From positions 1 through 64,000 of the forward strand of contig JALQUB010000071.1 in the NCBI GenBank assembly GCA_023268635.1: DNA of 64,000 nt, given 5' to 3'. This document shows, piece by piece, positions 48,240-57,754 of this stretch. Under the pieces are notes generated by a model. It was not told the DNA's origin. It saw only the letters and a list, made by a program, of their open reading frames with translations, and ran no database searches. Position numbers and translations under genes: made by a program. Every line of letters begins with the position of its first letter. Within the stretch, counting starts at the first letter, position 1. This stretch comes from Pseudomonadales bacterium. GTDB lineage: Bacteria; Pseudomonadota; Gammaproteobacteria; Pseudomonadales; Pseudohongiellaceae.

Positions 48240-49935
48240 TAATCTGAACATCACCGCCCGATTCACTGTGCGGGCGATGCGTGCGGCATGCGGCGTGGCA
48301 TTCGCTGGCTTCGTAAGTGTCGCGGCCTTCGCGCAATCACCGCTTTACGATGAATCCAGTGACCTTGAAAAGCTAGCGCAGCATAGCAACTCACGTATGC
48401 ACTATCTCAGGCTTAGCTCCCCGCTTAGGGATAAGCCTCAAATATGGGAAGGCCTCGAGGAAGTGGTTGAGGCGCTGCCTACTTCCTCGAGAGATTATGT
48501 GAGATTAGAAAGGTTGATTCTCGAGAAGAGTGTGGCGGAACTTCAAAATCGCGTCGCCGTTGGTGAGTTGACCTATGAAGAAATCACACGTTTCTTTATC
48601 GCGCGCATTCATGCAATCGAAACCGATGATGCACGTTACTTAAATGCCGTAATCGCATTAAATCCTGACGCGGTAGATGCAGCGCGTGAGGCGGACAGGC
48701 GACGTTCCGAAGTGCAACCCTCGCCGGAATCCTTCTTCGGTTTGCCTGTCTTGCTTAAAGACAATATCGGATTAGCGGGCATTCCGACGACTGCGGGGGC
48801 GGCGGTGCTTTCCACTAACGTCACCGCTGATGCTTTCGTGACCGAACGTTTAAAAAGAAATGGCGCGATTATCTTAGGCAAAGCGAACTTGAGTGAATGG
48901 GCGTATTTCTTCTGCACAGCTTGCCCATCGGGTTACAGTGCGATGGGCGGACAAACGCTTAATCCTTATGGGCGTTTAGAGTTTAATACCGGAGGATCTA
49001 GCGCGGGTAGCGGTGCTGCTATTGCGGGTGGTTTAGCCGTTGCCGCGGTAGGATCCGAGACGGCGGGATCGATACTTTCCCCCTCCAGTGCTAATTCTCT
49101 CGTCGGTCTGAAGCCCACTACCGGCAGCATTAGCCGTTCGGGGGTGATTCCAATTTCCAGTACCTTAGACACCCTTGGCCCGATGGGTCGGAGTGTCGCG
49201 GATATCGTTGCGCTGTTTAACGCGATGACAGGCTACGATCAAGCTGATCGCGCCATGCCACTGCTGAGTGAAGACCTCCATCTCTCATTGCGAAGGGTTG
49301 ATATTCAAGGGCTCCGTCTTGGCTTCCCGAGGGCGCTGCAATCCGAGCCCCTGCTAGTGGAAGCCGTGTCGAAGCTTGAGGCTGCGGGTGCGGTAGTCGT
49401 GCCAGTCGATTTCGCGCCACCAGACTTACCAGAAGAAGTGCAGTTCATGGGGGCAGAAATGGTCATAGAACTCACGGCCTATCTTGCCAATTGGGCGAAT
49501 ACCCAGGTGCCGATCGCAGGAATCAGCGAGCTGCTGGCTTACAATTCCCAGGCTCTCAATGAGCGAGCTCCCTATGGGCAGGCGCTAGTTGAGATGATGG
49601 CGGAATTCGAAAGGCTATTGAACGATGACCGGTCTGCAGCACTAGCTGAATTAGAGCGACTGCGGGGCATGGTGCGTGATCAGACTGGTGGCTATTTGGT
49701 GGATCTGTTTGCCGAAAACCAGCTAGACGTCCTCGTCCGAATTAATAATAGCGGCGCGAGTGCAGGCGCTTTTGCCAATTACCCCGCACTGACTATCCCC
49801 GCCGGCTATCGTGATAATGGCCAACCCTTAGGGATTACGCTCTATGCACCATCTTTTCAGGAGCAGCTTTTGATAGATCTGGGCGTAGTGTTAGAGTCTG
49901 CGGGGCCTGTGCGCAGGTCTCCAGAGGGCTATTAA
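48232..49935 (+). CDS. Exported amidase-signature family protein (track ORF begins 48115)
   Basis: Signal peptide AACGVAFAGFVSVAAFA; LPVLLKDNIGLAGIPTTAGAAVL; GGSSAGSGAAIAGGLAVAAVGSETAGSI. Confidence 0.88.
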   Translation: MSNNLNITARFTVRAMRAACGVAFAGFVSVAAFAQSPLYDESSDLEKLAQHSNSRMHYLRLSSPLRDKPQIWEGLEEVVEALPTSSRDYVRLERLILEKSVAELQNRVAVGELTYEEITRFFIARIHAIETDDARYLNAVIALNPDAVDAAREADRRRSEVQPSPESFFGLPVLLKDNIGLAGIPTTAGAAVLSTNVTADAFVTERLKRNGAIILGKANLSEWAYFFCTACPSGYSAMGGQTLNPYGRLEFNTGGSSAGSGAAIAGGLAVAAVGSETAGSILSPSSANSLVGLKPTTGSISRSGVIPISSTLDTLGPMGRSVADIVALFNAMTGYDQADRAMPLLSEDLHLSLRRVDIQGLRLGFPRALQSEPLLVEAVSKLEAAGAVVVPVDFAPPDLPEEVQFMGAEMVIELTAYLANWANTQVPIAGISELLAYNSQALNERAPYGQALVEMMAEFERLLNDDRSAALAELERLRGMVRDQTGGYLVDLFAENQLDVLVRINNSGASAGAFANYPALTIPAGYRDNGQPLGITLYAPSFQEQLLIDLGVVLESAGPVRRSPEGY

Positions 49936-49992
49936 GTGCCCCGATTCTTAAGATTGCGTTAAGAAAGCCTTGCTACTGTGTAATCCTCGAAA

Positions 49993-50796
49993 TTGAAAAG
50001 CGGTGGCGATATGGCACAACTGGCGACGAGAGACACACAATCATGCGGCAAAATGCTTGAAATTAACCCGTCAATTATAGGGGATAGCCTGCCGCAAGCT
50101 GCAAATTCTAGGGCTTCGATCAGCGCCGCTCACCCGCTCCCCAGTTTCTCGTTGCTGGTGCAGGACTCCTTAGGGCGTAAAGCCGCCGAGAAGTTCATCG
50201 AGCAACAGTTCTTCAAGAGCTACGGTGCGCGTCACAGCGAGTATATGCCGTGCTTCATCACCATGCAGGGTCGAAGTGCCATCTCGGCAGCCGCGGGATG
50301 TGCTCTCGCGGCAGAGAAGGATCCTCTCTTCCTAGAACGTTACCTTTCTGCACCGGTGCAGGATCTTCTAAGTGAACGCATGAATGCGAACATCGAGCGA
50401 GCACAGATAGCCGAAGTCGGTAATCTCGCAGGCTCGCGTTTCGGTACGGACCAAGTAGGTTCTAGCCGACTCCTATACATAGTTTTAGCGTCGATGCTCG
50501 AGGCGGCGGATATCGAATGGATGGTATTCACTGCGACGGCACCTCTCCTGCGCAGTTTGCGTCGACTCGGACTGGAACATGTCGAGCTCGCCGAAGCGAG
50601 CGATAAGAGCCTCGAAGCCGACGAGCGCGAATCTTGGGGAACTTATTACGAGCACGGACCTAAGGTCGTCGCGGCATCATTAAAGAGTGTGCGCCAAAGC
50701 ATCCAGGATAGTCCGCAGTTTGCTGCTATTAAGCAGTATTATGCGGATGATATAGCGGTGATGACTGCTCAACTTAACTCAAGCAAATCTCGCTAG
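49993..50796 (+). CDS. Thermostable hemolysin family protein (GNAT-like fold); start may be 50020
   Basis: FIEQQFFKSYGARHSEYMPCFITMQ...AAAGCALA...LFLERYL, AQIAEVGNLAGSRFG. Confidence 0.8.
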   Translation: MKSGGDMAQLATRDTQSCGKMLEINPSIIGDSLPQAANSRASISAAHPLPSFSLLVQDSLGRKAAEKFIEQQFFKSYGARHSEYMPCFITMQGRSAISAAAGCALAAEKDPLFLERYLSAPVQDLLSERMNANIERAQIAEVGNLAGSRFGTDQVGSSRLLYIVLASMLEAADIEWMVFTATAPLLRSLRRLGLEHVELAEASDKSLEADERESWGTYYEHGPKVVAASLKSVRQSIQDSPQFAAIKQYYADDIAVMTAQLNSSKSR

Positions 50797-50806
50797 GACT
50801 CGCGTT

Positions 50807-52279
50807 ATGTCCACAGCTCCGTGCTTATCCAGCTTAGGATTTAGTACGCACTCGGTTCTGAGCGACGGTGCTCAGCAACTAGATATGGAAGCCTTAGGCG
50901 AACGCGCGAGCGCACTCGCCGAACATTTAAAGTCAGCTGGATTCACGCGCATTGGACTGCATGCGAACAACGGCCTGGAGTGGGCTTTGGTCGATATCGC
51001 CTGCTTAATAGGCGACCTATGTCTCGTACCCATCCCCACGTTCTTTTCAACTCAACAGCGTGAACATGTGCTAGCTACCTGCAGGCTCGATGCGCTGATC
51101 ACTGACCAGCCGGAATGCTATGCCGGCACGACAACTCTGTCTTGCGACGTATTAGATCCCAAGCTTTCACTGTTAGTGAATTTGGCTGCCATTGGGGAGG
51201 CGCCTTTACTGCCTGTTGGAACGGGCAAGATCACCTTCACTTCGGGTTCGACAGGCGAACCTAAGGGCGTGTGTCTCAGCCACAAGCAGTTGCTTGAACA
51301 GGCGCAGAAATTGGCTGAGCTCGTCGATATTGAAAACCCTAAGCATCTCTGCGTGATGCCGCTCAGTACCTTGTTAGAGAATGTGGCGGGCCTCTATGCG
51401 CCACTTTTGGTTGGTGGTGAAGTGCTCATCCTGGATCAACAAGCCATGGGGTTTAGCGGCAGTGCCTTGCTAGCACCGGAAAAACTTCTGGGAACATTGA
51501 GTGCTATACAGCCAAATTCGCTCATTCTCATTCCCCAGTTGCTGCAATTATTAGTGCATGCGGTATCACAGGGCTGGCAAGTACCCGCATCTCTGAAATT
51601 TGTTGCGGTAGGTGGAAGCAAGGTGTCAATCTCCCTATTGCAAGCCGCGCAAGCGGCTGGAATTCCAGTTTTCGAAGGCTATGGCTTATCCGAGTGCGCC
51701 TCGGTCGTTAGCCTAAATTCTCGTGGAGACTGCTTAGTGGGTAGCTGCGGTAGGCCTCTTCCCGGTCTCAATGTCACTCTCGAAGACGGTGAAATCATGG
51801 TCGAGGGGAATGCGATGCTGGGTTATGTGAACGAACCAGATTCCTGGATGCCTGCTCGAATCGAGACTGGCGATTTGGGTCGACTGGACGAGCGGGGTTT
51901 CCTACACATCGAAGGGCGCAAAAAGAATCTGCTTATTAGCAGCTATGGTCGCAACATTTCGCCCGAATGGGTTGAAAGTGAAATATTGGCGAATCCCTTG
52001 CTCGCAGAGGCGGTGGTGGTCGGTGATTCACGCCCTTATTGTGTCGCGCTCCTCTCGCTTCGATCTGCGGATACAGAGTCGGAGGTAATCGATTCGTGGC
52101 TTGAACAGTTAAACAGCCAATTGCCGGATTATGCACAAATTCGTGCGTGGCATAGACTAACAAAACCACTGCAGGGCGATGCGTCGTTGATGACCGATAA
52201 CGGTCGGCCACGTCGAGAGGCAATTAGTAAAAAATTTGAAGCCGAAATTAGTCGGCTTTATGAGGCAACGAACTCATAA
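50807..52279 (+). CDS. AMP-dependent synthetase/ligase (acyl-activating enzyme)
   Basis: FTSGSTGEPKGVCLSHKQL, FEGYGLSECASVVSLN, ETGDLGRLDERGFLHIEGRKKNLLISSYGRNISPEWVE. Confidence 0.92.
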   Translation: MSTAPCLSSLGFSTHSVLSDGAQQLDMEALGERASALAEHLKSAGFTRIGLHANNGLEWALVDIACLIGDLCLVPIPTFFSTQQREHVLATCRLDALITDQPECYAGTTTLSCDVLDPKLSLLVNLAAIGEAPLLPVGTGKITFTSGSTGEPKGVCLSHKQLLEQAQKLAELVDIENPKHLCVMPLSTLLENVAGLYAPLLVGGEVLILDQQAMGFSGSALLAPEKLLGTLSAIQPNSLILIPQLLQLLVHAVSQGWQVPASLKFVAVGGSKVSISLLQAAQAAGIPVFEGYGLSECASVVSLNSRGDCLVGSCGRPLPGLNVTLEDGEIMVEGNAMLGYVNEPDSWMPARIETGDLGRLDERGFLHIEGRKKNLLISSYGRNISPEWVESEILANPLLAEAVVVGDSRPYCVALLSLRSADTESEVIDSWLEQLNSQLPDYAQIRAWHRLTKPLQGDASLMTDNGRPRREAISKKFEAEISRLYEATNS

Positions 52280-52293
52280 CGCGAGGAATTCTC

Positions 52294-52965
52294 ATGAGCT
52301 TTTTTGAAACATTAGTCGCCGAAACCGAACAGGAGCGTCAAGGGCTGCTCTCTGCTCCGATCATCGAGCAGGTATTCCAGGGTGAAATCACTGTAGATCA
52401 TTACATCGCCTTCCTGTCGCAGGCCTATCACCATGTCAAACACACAGTGCCCTTGATGATGACAGTCGGGTCACGACTCCCAGAGGAAAAGGAGTGGATG
52501 CGTGAGGCGGTAGCAGAATACATCGAGGAAGAGATTGGTCATCAGGAATGGATTCTTAACGACATCGACGCTTGTGGCTACGACAAAGAGCATGTGCGAG
52601 CCAGCCAACCATCTGTCGCGACCGAGCTGATGGTTGCTTATGCCTATGACACGATCAACCGCGTGAGCCCGATGGGCTTTTTTGGCATGGTGCATGTGCT
52701 CGAAGGCACGAGTATTCATCTCGCCGACAAGGTCGCAGGTGCGGTGAAAGATACCTTAGGATTGCCAGCGAATGCGTTTAGTTATTTGATCTCTCATGGC
52801 TCGCTCGACCAAAACCATGTGGTCTTCTTTGAAAATTTGATGAATAAAGTCGATGATGCAGAAGATCAGCGTGCCATTATTCATGCGTGTAAAGTTTTCT
52901 ATAAACTTTATGGGGATATCTTTAGGGGGCTGCATGTGCAGCATGGCGTTCCGCGAGCCGCTTAG
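52294..52965 (+). CDS. TenA-like / heme-oxygenase-like iron-containing (HDO) protein
   Basis: Helical TenA-like sequence; candidate metal ligands EEIGH, HVLEGT and HGSLDQNH (H-x3-D-x2-H). Confidence 0.8.
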   Translation: MSFFETLVAETEQERQGLLSAPIIEQVFQGEITVDHYIAFLSQAYHHVKHTVPLMMTVGSRLPEEKEWMREAVAEYIEEEIGHQEWILNDIDACGYDKEHVRASQPSVATELMVAYAYDTINRVSPMGFFGMVHVLEGTSIHLADKVAGAVKDTLGLPANAFSYLISHGSLDQNHVVFFENLMNKVDDAEDQRAIIHACKVFYKLYGDIFRGLHVQHGVPRAA

Positions 52966-52984
52966 TCGATAGAGAGGGCAGGTA

Positions 52985-53770
52985 ATGCAACTTAAAGGGA
53001 AGACAATTTTGCTCACAGGAGCGACCGGAGGCATAGGGCGGCTTGTCGCGACTCGACTGCATGCCGCGGAAGCAAAACTCGTACTCGGTTGTTTCATGGA
53101 GGACGCGTTGCGTGAGCTGAACGAAGAGCTCGGGGGCGCACATGTAACAGCGTGTGCCGATCTCTCGACGATGGATGGGCGTCAAACGGTTGTCGATGCA
53201 TGTGTTGAAGCGGGCGGCATCGATGCGGTAATCAACCTCGCGGGAATTTTGGATTTCGGACTCTTCGAGCAACAGCCCGAGGGACTGCTCGAGAAGATGG
53301 TCGCAATTAATTTAACGGCACCCATCTTACTAAGCTCGGCGTTATTGCCTCAGCTCAAATCAAAGAGTCGATCAGTTGTATTAAATGTGGGCTCTATCTT
53401 CGGAAGCATTGGGCACCCAGGATTCACCGCATACTGTGCTACAAAGTCTGGCCTGATGCGATTCTCTGAGGCTTTAGGCCGCGAGTTAGCAGATAGCACT
53501 GTGCGAGTTGCCTACATAGCGCCTCGCGCGACCAACACCGGCTTAAATGACGATCGAGTCAATGGCATGAACAAGGAACTTGGCATTAAAACCGATTCTC
53601 CAGAGTTGGTAGCCGATGAAATCGTCGCGACGCTGCAGTCTTCAGCAAGCGTACGCTACTTAGGTTGGCCTGAAAAATTATTCGTGAGGCTGAATGCCTT
53701 GTTGCCAAGCGTTGTTGGCTCGGCATTGATTAAAAACTTAGCAATCATAAAACGCTACGCGGCGCGTTAA
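52985..53770 (+). CDS. SDR family oxidoreductase
   Basis: LTGATGGIGR, NLAGI, catalytic YCATKSG. Confidence 0.9.
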   Translation: MQLKGKTILLTGATGGIGRLVATRLHAAEAKLVLGCFMEDALRELNEELGGAHVTACADLSTMDGRQTVVDACVEAGGIDAVINLAGILDFGLFEQQPEGLLEKMVAINLTAPILLSSALLPQLKSKSRSVVLNVGSIFGSIGHPGFTAYCATKSGLMRFSEALGRELADSTVRVAYIAPRATNTGLNDDRVNGMNKELGIKTDSPELVADEIVATLQSSASVRYLGWPEKLFVRLNALLPSVVGSALIKNLAIIKRYAAR

Positions 53771-53815
53771 TTATTGTGTAGCAGAATGACTCAGAGAGTG
53801 TTTTAGGAGGGGACG

Positions 53816-54454
53816 ATGAGTAAATTATTAACAGGAAAAATGATTGGCTTGTTAGCTGCGCTATTAATTGTGCCAGCTGTGAATGCAGACACCTCGGATG
53901 ATGTGCGACGCCTGCAGAATCGATGGGCTGAAGTTAATTATCAACTCATCGATGATGCGCAGTTAGATGCATTCGAGCAGCTCGTCGAAGACGCGGAAGT
54001 TGCTATACAGGCAGCCCCAAATAGCGCCGAGGTTCTCATCTGGAGTGGCATCATTAAATCTACTTATGCGGGCGCGAAGGGTGGTTTGGGAGCTTTAGCC
54101 CTTGCGAAAGCGGCCAAGGCGGATTTCGAAGCGGCTATGGATATCGACGCCGACGCCTTAGATGGCTCGGCTTATACTAGCCTTGGTATCCTCTATCATT
54201 CCGTCCCCGGCTGGCCAGTTGGATTCGGCAGCGACAAGAAAGCAGAGCAATTACTGGAGACTGGCGTTAAAAGTAATCCTGCTGGTATAGATAATAATTA
54301 TTTCTACGCTGTGTTTATGGCGGATGAGAAAAAGTATGATGTCGCGAGGGAATACTTTCTCAAAGCCCAAGCAGCAGCTCCCCGCCCTGGTCGGGAGCTC
54401 GCTGATGAAGGTCGGCAAAAAGAAATCGCGGCAGCGCTGGCGGATCTTAAATAA
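53816..54454 (+). CDS. Exported TPR-like hypothetical protein
   Basis: Signal peptide ending VNA; helical repeat pattern ALAKAAKADFEAAMDIDADALDGSAYTSLGILYH. Confidence 0.65.
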   Translation: MSKLLTGKMIGLLAALLIVPAVNADTSDDVRRLQNRWAEVNYQLIDDAQLDAFEQLVEDAEVAIQAAPNSAEVLIWSGIIKSTYAGAKGGLGALALAKAAKADFEAAMDIDADALDGSAYTSLGILYHSVPGWPVGFGSDKKAEQLLETGVKSNPAGIDNNYFYAVFMADEKKYDVAREYFLKAQAAAPRPGRELADEGRQKEIAAALADLK

Positions 54455-54480
54455 ATTTATAGCGAACACGAGGAAAGGCA

Positions 54481-55146
54481 ATGCAGATTTTACTCGTGGA
54501 AGACGATAGGCCGCTCGCGGCTGGATTGAAGCAGGCCCTCGCTAAGGTGGGTTATGCGGTTAATCATGTGGAAAAAGGGGAAATGGCACTCACGGCCATC
54601 CGAGCCGAGCGACCCGATTTAGTGATCCTCGACATCGGTCTACCCGATATCGATGGCATAGCCGTTCTCAAGAAACTGCGCGCGGATGATGCGGAGTTAC
54701 CGGTCTTGCTACTCACGGCGCGTGATAGTGTCGACGACAAAGTCGCTGGTCTCGATAGCGGTGCCGATGACTATCTCGCTAAACCCTTCGAGATGACAGA
54801 ATTACTCGCGCGCCTCAGAGTGCTAGAGCGCCGCCTTTCGAGTGTGAAGTCTTCTGAGATCAGCATTGGCGACGTCGTCCTAGATACGGCGAAGCAATCT
54901 GTCACGCTAGCGGGCGAAGAGCTTGATCTCTCTCGGCGCGAGTATATGTTACTCAAAAGTTTGCTAGAGAATGCGGGCAGGGTTCAGACGCGTGCGGTTC
55001 TAGAGCAGCGCCTCTACAGCTGGGGAGAAGAAGTCACTAGTAATGCGCTCGAAGTGCATATTCATCATTTACGTAAAAAGCTTGGTAATGATTTGATTAA
55101 AACTATTCGAGGCGTTGGCTATAAAGTAAATGGTGGCCAGCCCTAA
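54481..55146 (+). CDS. OmpR-family response regulator
   Basis: ILLVEDDRPLAAGL, VILDIGLPDIDG, LLTARD, AKPFEMTELLARL; winged-helix C-terminus. Confidence 0.95.
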   Translation: MQILLVEDDRPLAAGLKQALAKVGYAVNHVEKGEMALTAIRAERPDLVILDIGLPDIDGIAVLKKLRADDAELPVLLLTARDSVDDKVAGLDSGADDYLAKPFEMTELLARLRVLERRLSSVKSSEISIGDVVLDTAKQSVTLAGEELDLSRREYMLLKSLLENAGRVQTRAVLEQRLYSWGEEVTSNALEVHIHHLRKKLGNDLIKTIRGVGYKVNGGQP

Positions 55147-56516
55147 TGCGATCGATTCGCGTCTTCTTGGTAGCAACTATTGTCGCTATTCTTATTTTGT
55201 TTAATTTCGTGGCCGCCCTGCAGGGCTACCAATCGAGTATGCGCGAGGCTGATAAGCTCTTCGATAATCAGATGCTGGTTGTGGCAAAGCTGGTCGCCAA
55301 TCTCGATGTAACCGAAGAAAAACTCACCGAGCTAAAACTGGGAAGTGATCTTGCGTTTCAGATTTGGCAAGGAGATGAGTTGCTAGCTGCGAGTGCGAAT
55401 ACGCCAAACACTCGCTTGCGCGAATTCGTGCCTGGCTTCGACTTCATTAATTTCAATAGTTATCGCTGGCGCGCTCTCTCCCAGTATGAAGAGATGAATG
55501 ATCGCTGGGTTATCATCGCTGAGCGCACCGATTTGCGTTTTGTGTTGGCAGAGAATGTCGTTCTACAGTCTATTCTGCCGCTCTTACTCGGCATACCGAT
55601 CGTCGGCATATTGGTGTGGATTCTTGTTTCGCGAGGACTCGCACCGCTCACAAGTCTCTCGCTAGCGCTGAAGAGAAAACCGGCGAACGACCTGAGCCCT
55701 CTCGAATTTTCTGACTCTCGGGTGGAATTGGAGCAGATGCTCGCGTCTATCAATGGATTCATTGCAAGACTAGAAGCCGCCATGGATCGCGAGAAACGTT
55801 TCTCAGCCGATGCGGCGCACGAGTTGCGGACACCGATTAGTGCCTTGAAGATACAACTGCACAACTTGGCAGATAGCGTCGATCCAAAAACTCCTGCCTA
55901 CAGAGAATTGCAGGACGGTATCGATCGCATGCAGCATTTGATTGAGCAGCTACTCTCTTTGTACCGATCCTCTCCTGAGCAGTTCGAGCAGAATAGCAAG
56001 CCAGTCAAACTCTTCGATCTGGTGCAAGAATTAGTAGCAAGGCTGTATCCCGAGTTTGAGAAGAAAGATCAAATGATTTCTCTCGAAGGTGACGCCGAGT
56101 TCGAAGGAGAAGAATTGGTAGTCAACGGCGATGCATTCGCACTAGAGACTATGCTGACCAACTTAATGATGAATGCCAGTCGTTATACTCCTAAAGGCGG
56201 GCAGATAGTGGTCTCGCTGAGTAGGAAGGCAGGACGGATACGACTAGTCGTAGAAGACGACGGTATCGGAATACCCGAGGAAGATCGCGCGCGTATTTTC
56301 GATAGATTTACAAGGCTCTCCAGCGCGCAGGAGCGAGGCATTCTCGGCTGTGGTCTGGGGTTGGCTATCGTTCAACACGTCGCCACTCTGCATAATACTC
56401 AAGTCGAGGTTGGGCCATCGCGTTTCGCCACCGGTTCGGCATTCAGCATTGAGTTTCTGCCTTGGGCTGAGAGAGAAGCGAAAGATATGAAAGACGAGAA
56501 GGATTTAGGGGCGTAG
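55146..56516 (+). CDS. Sensor histidine kinase
   Basis: FSADAAHELRTPISALKIQ H-box; NLMMNASRYTP N-box; VEDDGIGIPEEDR; GCGLGLAIV. Confidence 0.95.
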   Translation: MRSIRVFLVATIVAILILFNFVAALQGYQSSMREADKLFDNQMLVVAKLVANLDVTEEKLTELKLGSDLAFQIWQGDELLAASANTPNTRLREFVPGFDFINFNSYRWRALSQYEEMNDRWVIIAERTDLRFVLAENVVLQSILPLLLGIPIVGILVWILVSRGLAPLTSLSLALKRKPANDLSPLEFSDSRVELEQMLASINGFIARLEAAMDREKRFSADAAHELRTPISALKIQLHNLADSVDPKTPAYRELQDGIDRMQHLIEQLLSLYRSSPEQFEQNSKPVKLFDLVQELVARLYPEFEKKDQMISLEGDAEFEGEELVVNGDAFALETMLTNLMMNASRYTPKGGQIVVSLSRKAGRIRLVVEDDGIGIPEEDRARIFDRFTRLSSAQERGILGCGLGLAIVQHVATLHNTQVEVGPSRFATGSAFSIEFLPWAEREAKDMKDEKDLGA

Positions 56517-56523
56517 GTGCGGT

Positions 56524-56868
56524 ATGAATAAATCAAAGGTTCGAATTCTGTTAAGCCAGTTATTTTTATGTCTGATACTTGTGACGAATTCTTCTTACGC
56601 GGCGGTTCCTGAAATTGAACTCCGTATTCGCGATCACTTATTTTTCCCTTCGACTTTAGAGATTCCTGCCAATCAGAAGGTAAAGATTAGAATTTTTAAC
56701 GAAGACCCTACGCCGGAAGAGTTTGAGAGTTTCGAATTAAATCGTGAAAAAATCATCGTGGGTAATGGTCAGGCGGTTGTGTTTATCGGTCCTCTCGAAC
56801 CGGGAGAATATCCTTTTTTCGGCGAGTTTTACCCTAAAACGGCACAGGGTGTGGTGGTTGTTAAATAG
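56524..56868 (+). CDS. Cupredoxin-like periplasmic protein (EfeO N-terminal-domain-like)
   Basis: Signal peptide; EIELRIRDHLFFPSTLEIPANQKVKIRIFNEDPTPEEFESFELNREKIIV...LEPGEYPFFGEFYPKTAQGVVVV. Confidence 0.8.
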   Translation: MNKSKVRILLSQLFLCLILVTNSSYAAVPEIELRIRDHLFFPSTLEIPANQKVKIRIFNEDPTPEEFESFELNREKIIVGNGQAVVFIGPLEPGEYPFFGEFYPKTAQGVVVVK

Positions 56869-56900
56869 CGAGTTGCAAAGTAGCGAACAGGCAAAAATAA

Positions 56901-57728
56901 ATGTTTATTAATGGCGTAGTCATAGTATTGCAGGAAATATTGGAAGCGGCACTCATGCTGAGTCTATTGCTGTCTTTTCTGCATTACATTAATCGTGCCT
57001 ATGCTGGGCAGACCTATATGCGTCGAACTTGGGTCACCTACAGTATCGTGATCGGCGTACTCTTCGCCTGGATTTATTCCGTAAATTTTTCACGCGTCTC
57101 CGAAGCATTTGACTATGTCGGACTGGAAATAACCAATGCCACGATTCACTCATTGAGTTCACTATTTCTTATTTGTATCGCTTGGCTGGTGCCTAGTCGA
57201 GAACATGCGGGATTTCAATTAAACTCTGGCCATCGTGCTCAGTTGCTGACGGTGTGCATGATTGCCGTAGTTGTCCTCGCCATCCTGCGAGAGGGCTCGG
57301 AAATATTTCAATTCGGCGGTGGCGTATTGGGGCGCGACGAAGCTACTTCGATTCTGAGTGGTGGGTTAATTGGCGCCGGTATCGGTGTTTGCACTGGTGT
57401 GCTTCTTTACTACGCGTTAACGGGATTGCCCGCGCGGTTATCGTTGCGCGCCTGCACACTATTATTGGCTCTGACAGCGGGCAATATGGCGTCACAAGCG
57501 GTACTTTTACTGACCCAGGCCGATTGGATTAGTTACAGTTCGACCGCATGGAGCTCCGAGTCTCTTCTCAGTGAAGCCTCTGTGGTCGGTCAACTCGCCT
57601 ACGCGTTAATCGGCTATGAGTCATCGCCTTCTTGGTTACAAGTGGGTGCGTACTTTATCGGAGGACTCTTCGTCTTAGTTAGCCCGATTAGTCGCACTGC
57701 TTGGGTGAATAAAGCTCATTGGGATTAG
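56901..57728 (+). CDS. FTR1-family iron permease
   Basis: Seven-TM-like; VIVLQEILEAALMLSLLLSF and VLAILREGSEIFQF (REXXE-type motifs). Confidence 0.85.
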   Translation: MFINGVVIVLQEILEAALMLSLLLSFLHYINRAYAGQTYMRRTWVTYSIVIGVLFAWIYSVNFSRVSEAFDYVGLEITNATIHSLSSLFLICIAWLVPSREHAGFQLNSGHRAQLLTVCMIAVVVLAILREGSEIFQFGGGVLGRDEATSILSGGLIGAGIGVCTGVLLYYALTGLPARLSLRACTLLLALTAGNMASQAVLLLTQADWISYSSTAWSSESLLSEASVVGQLAYALIGYESSPSWLQVGAYFIGGLFVLVSPISRTAWVNKAHWD

Positions 57729-57754
57729 TCTTAAAACAAAGGATTTTGATAATA

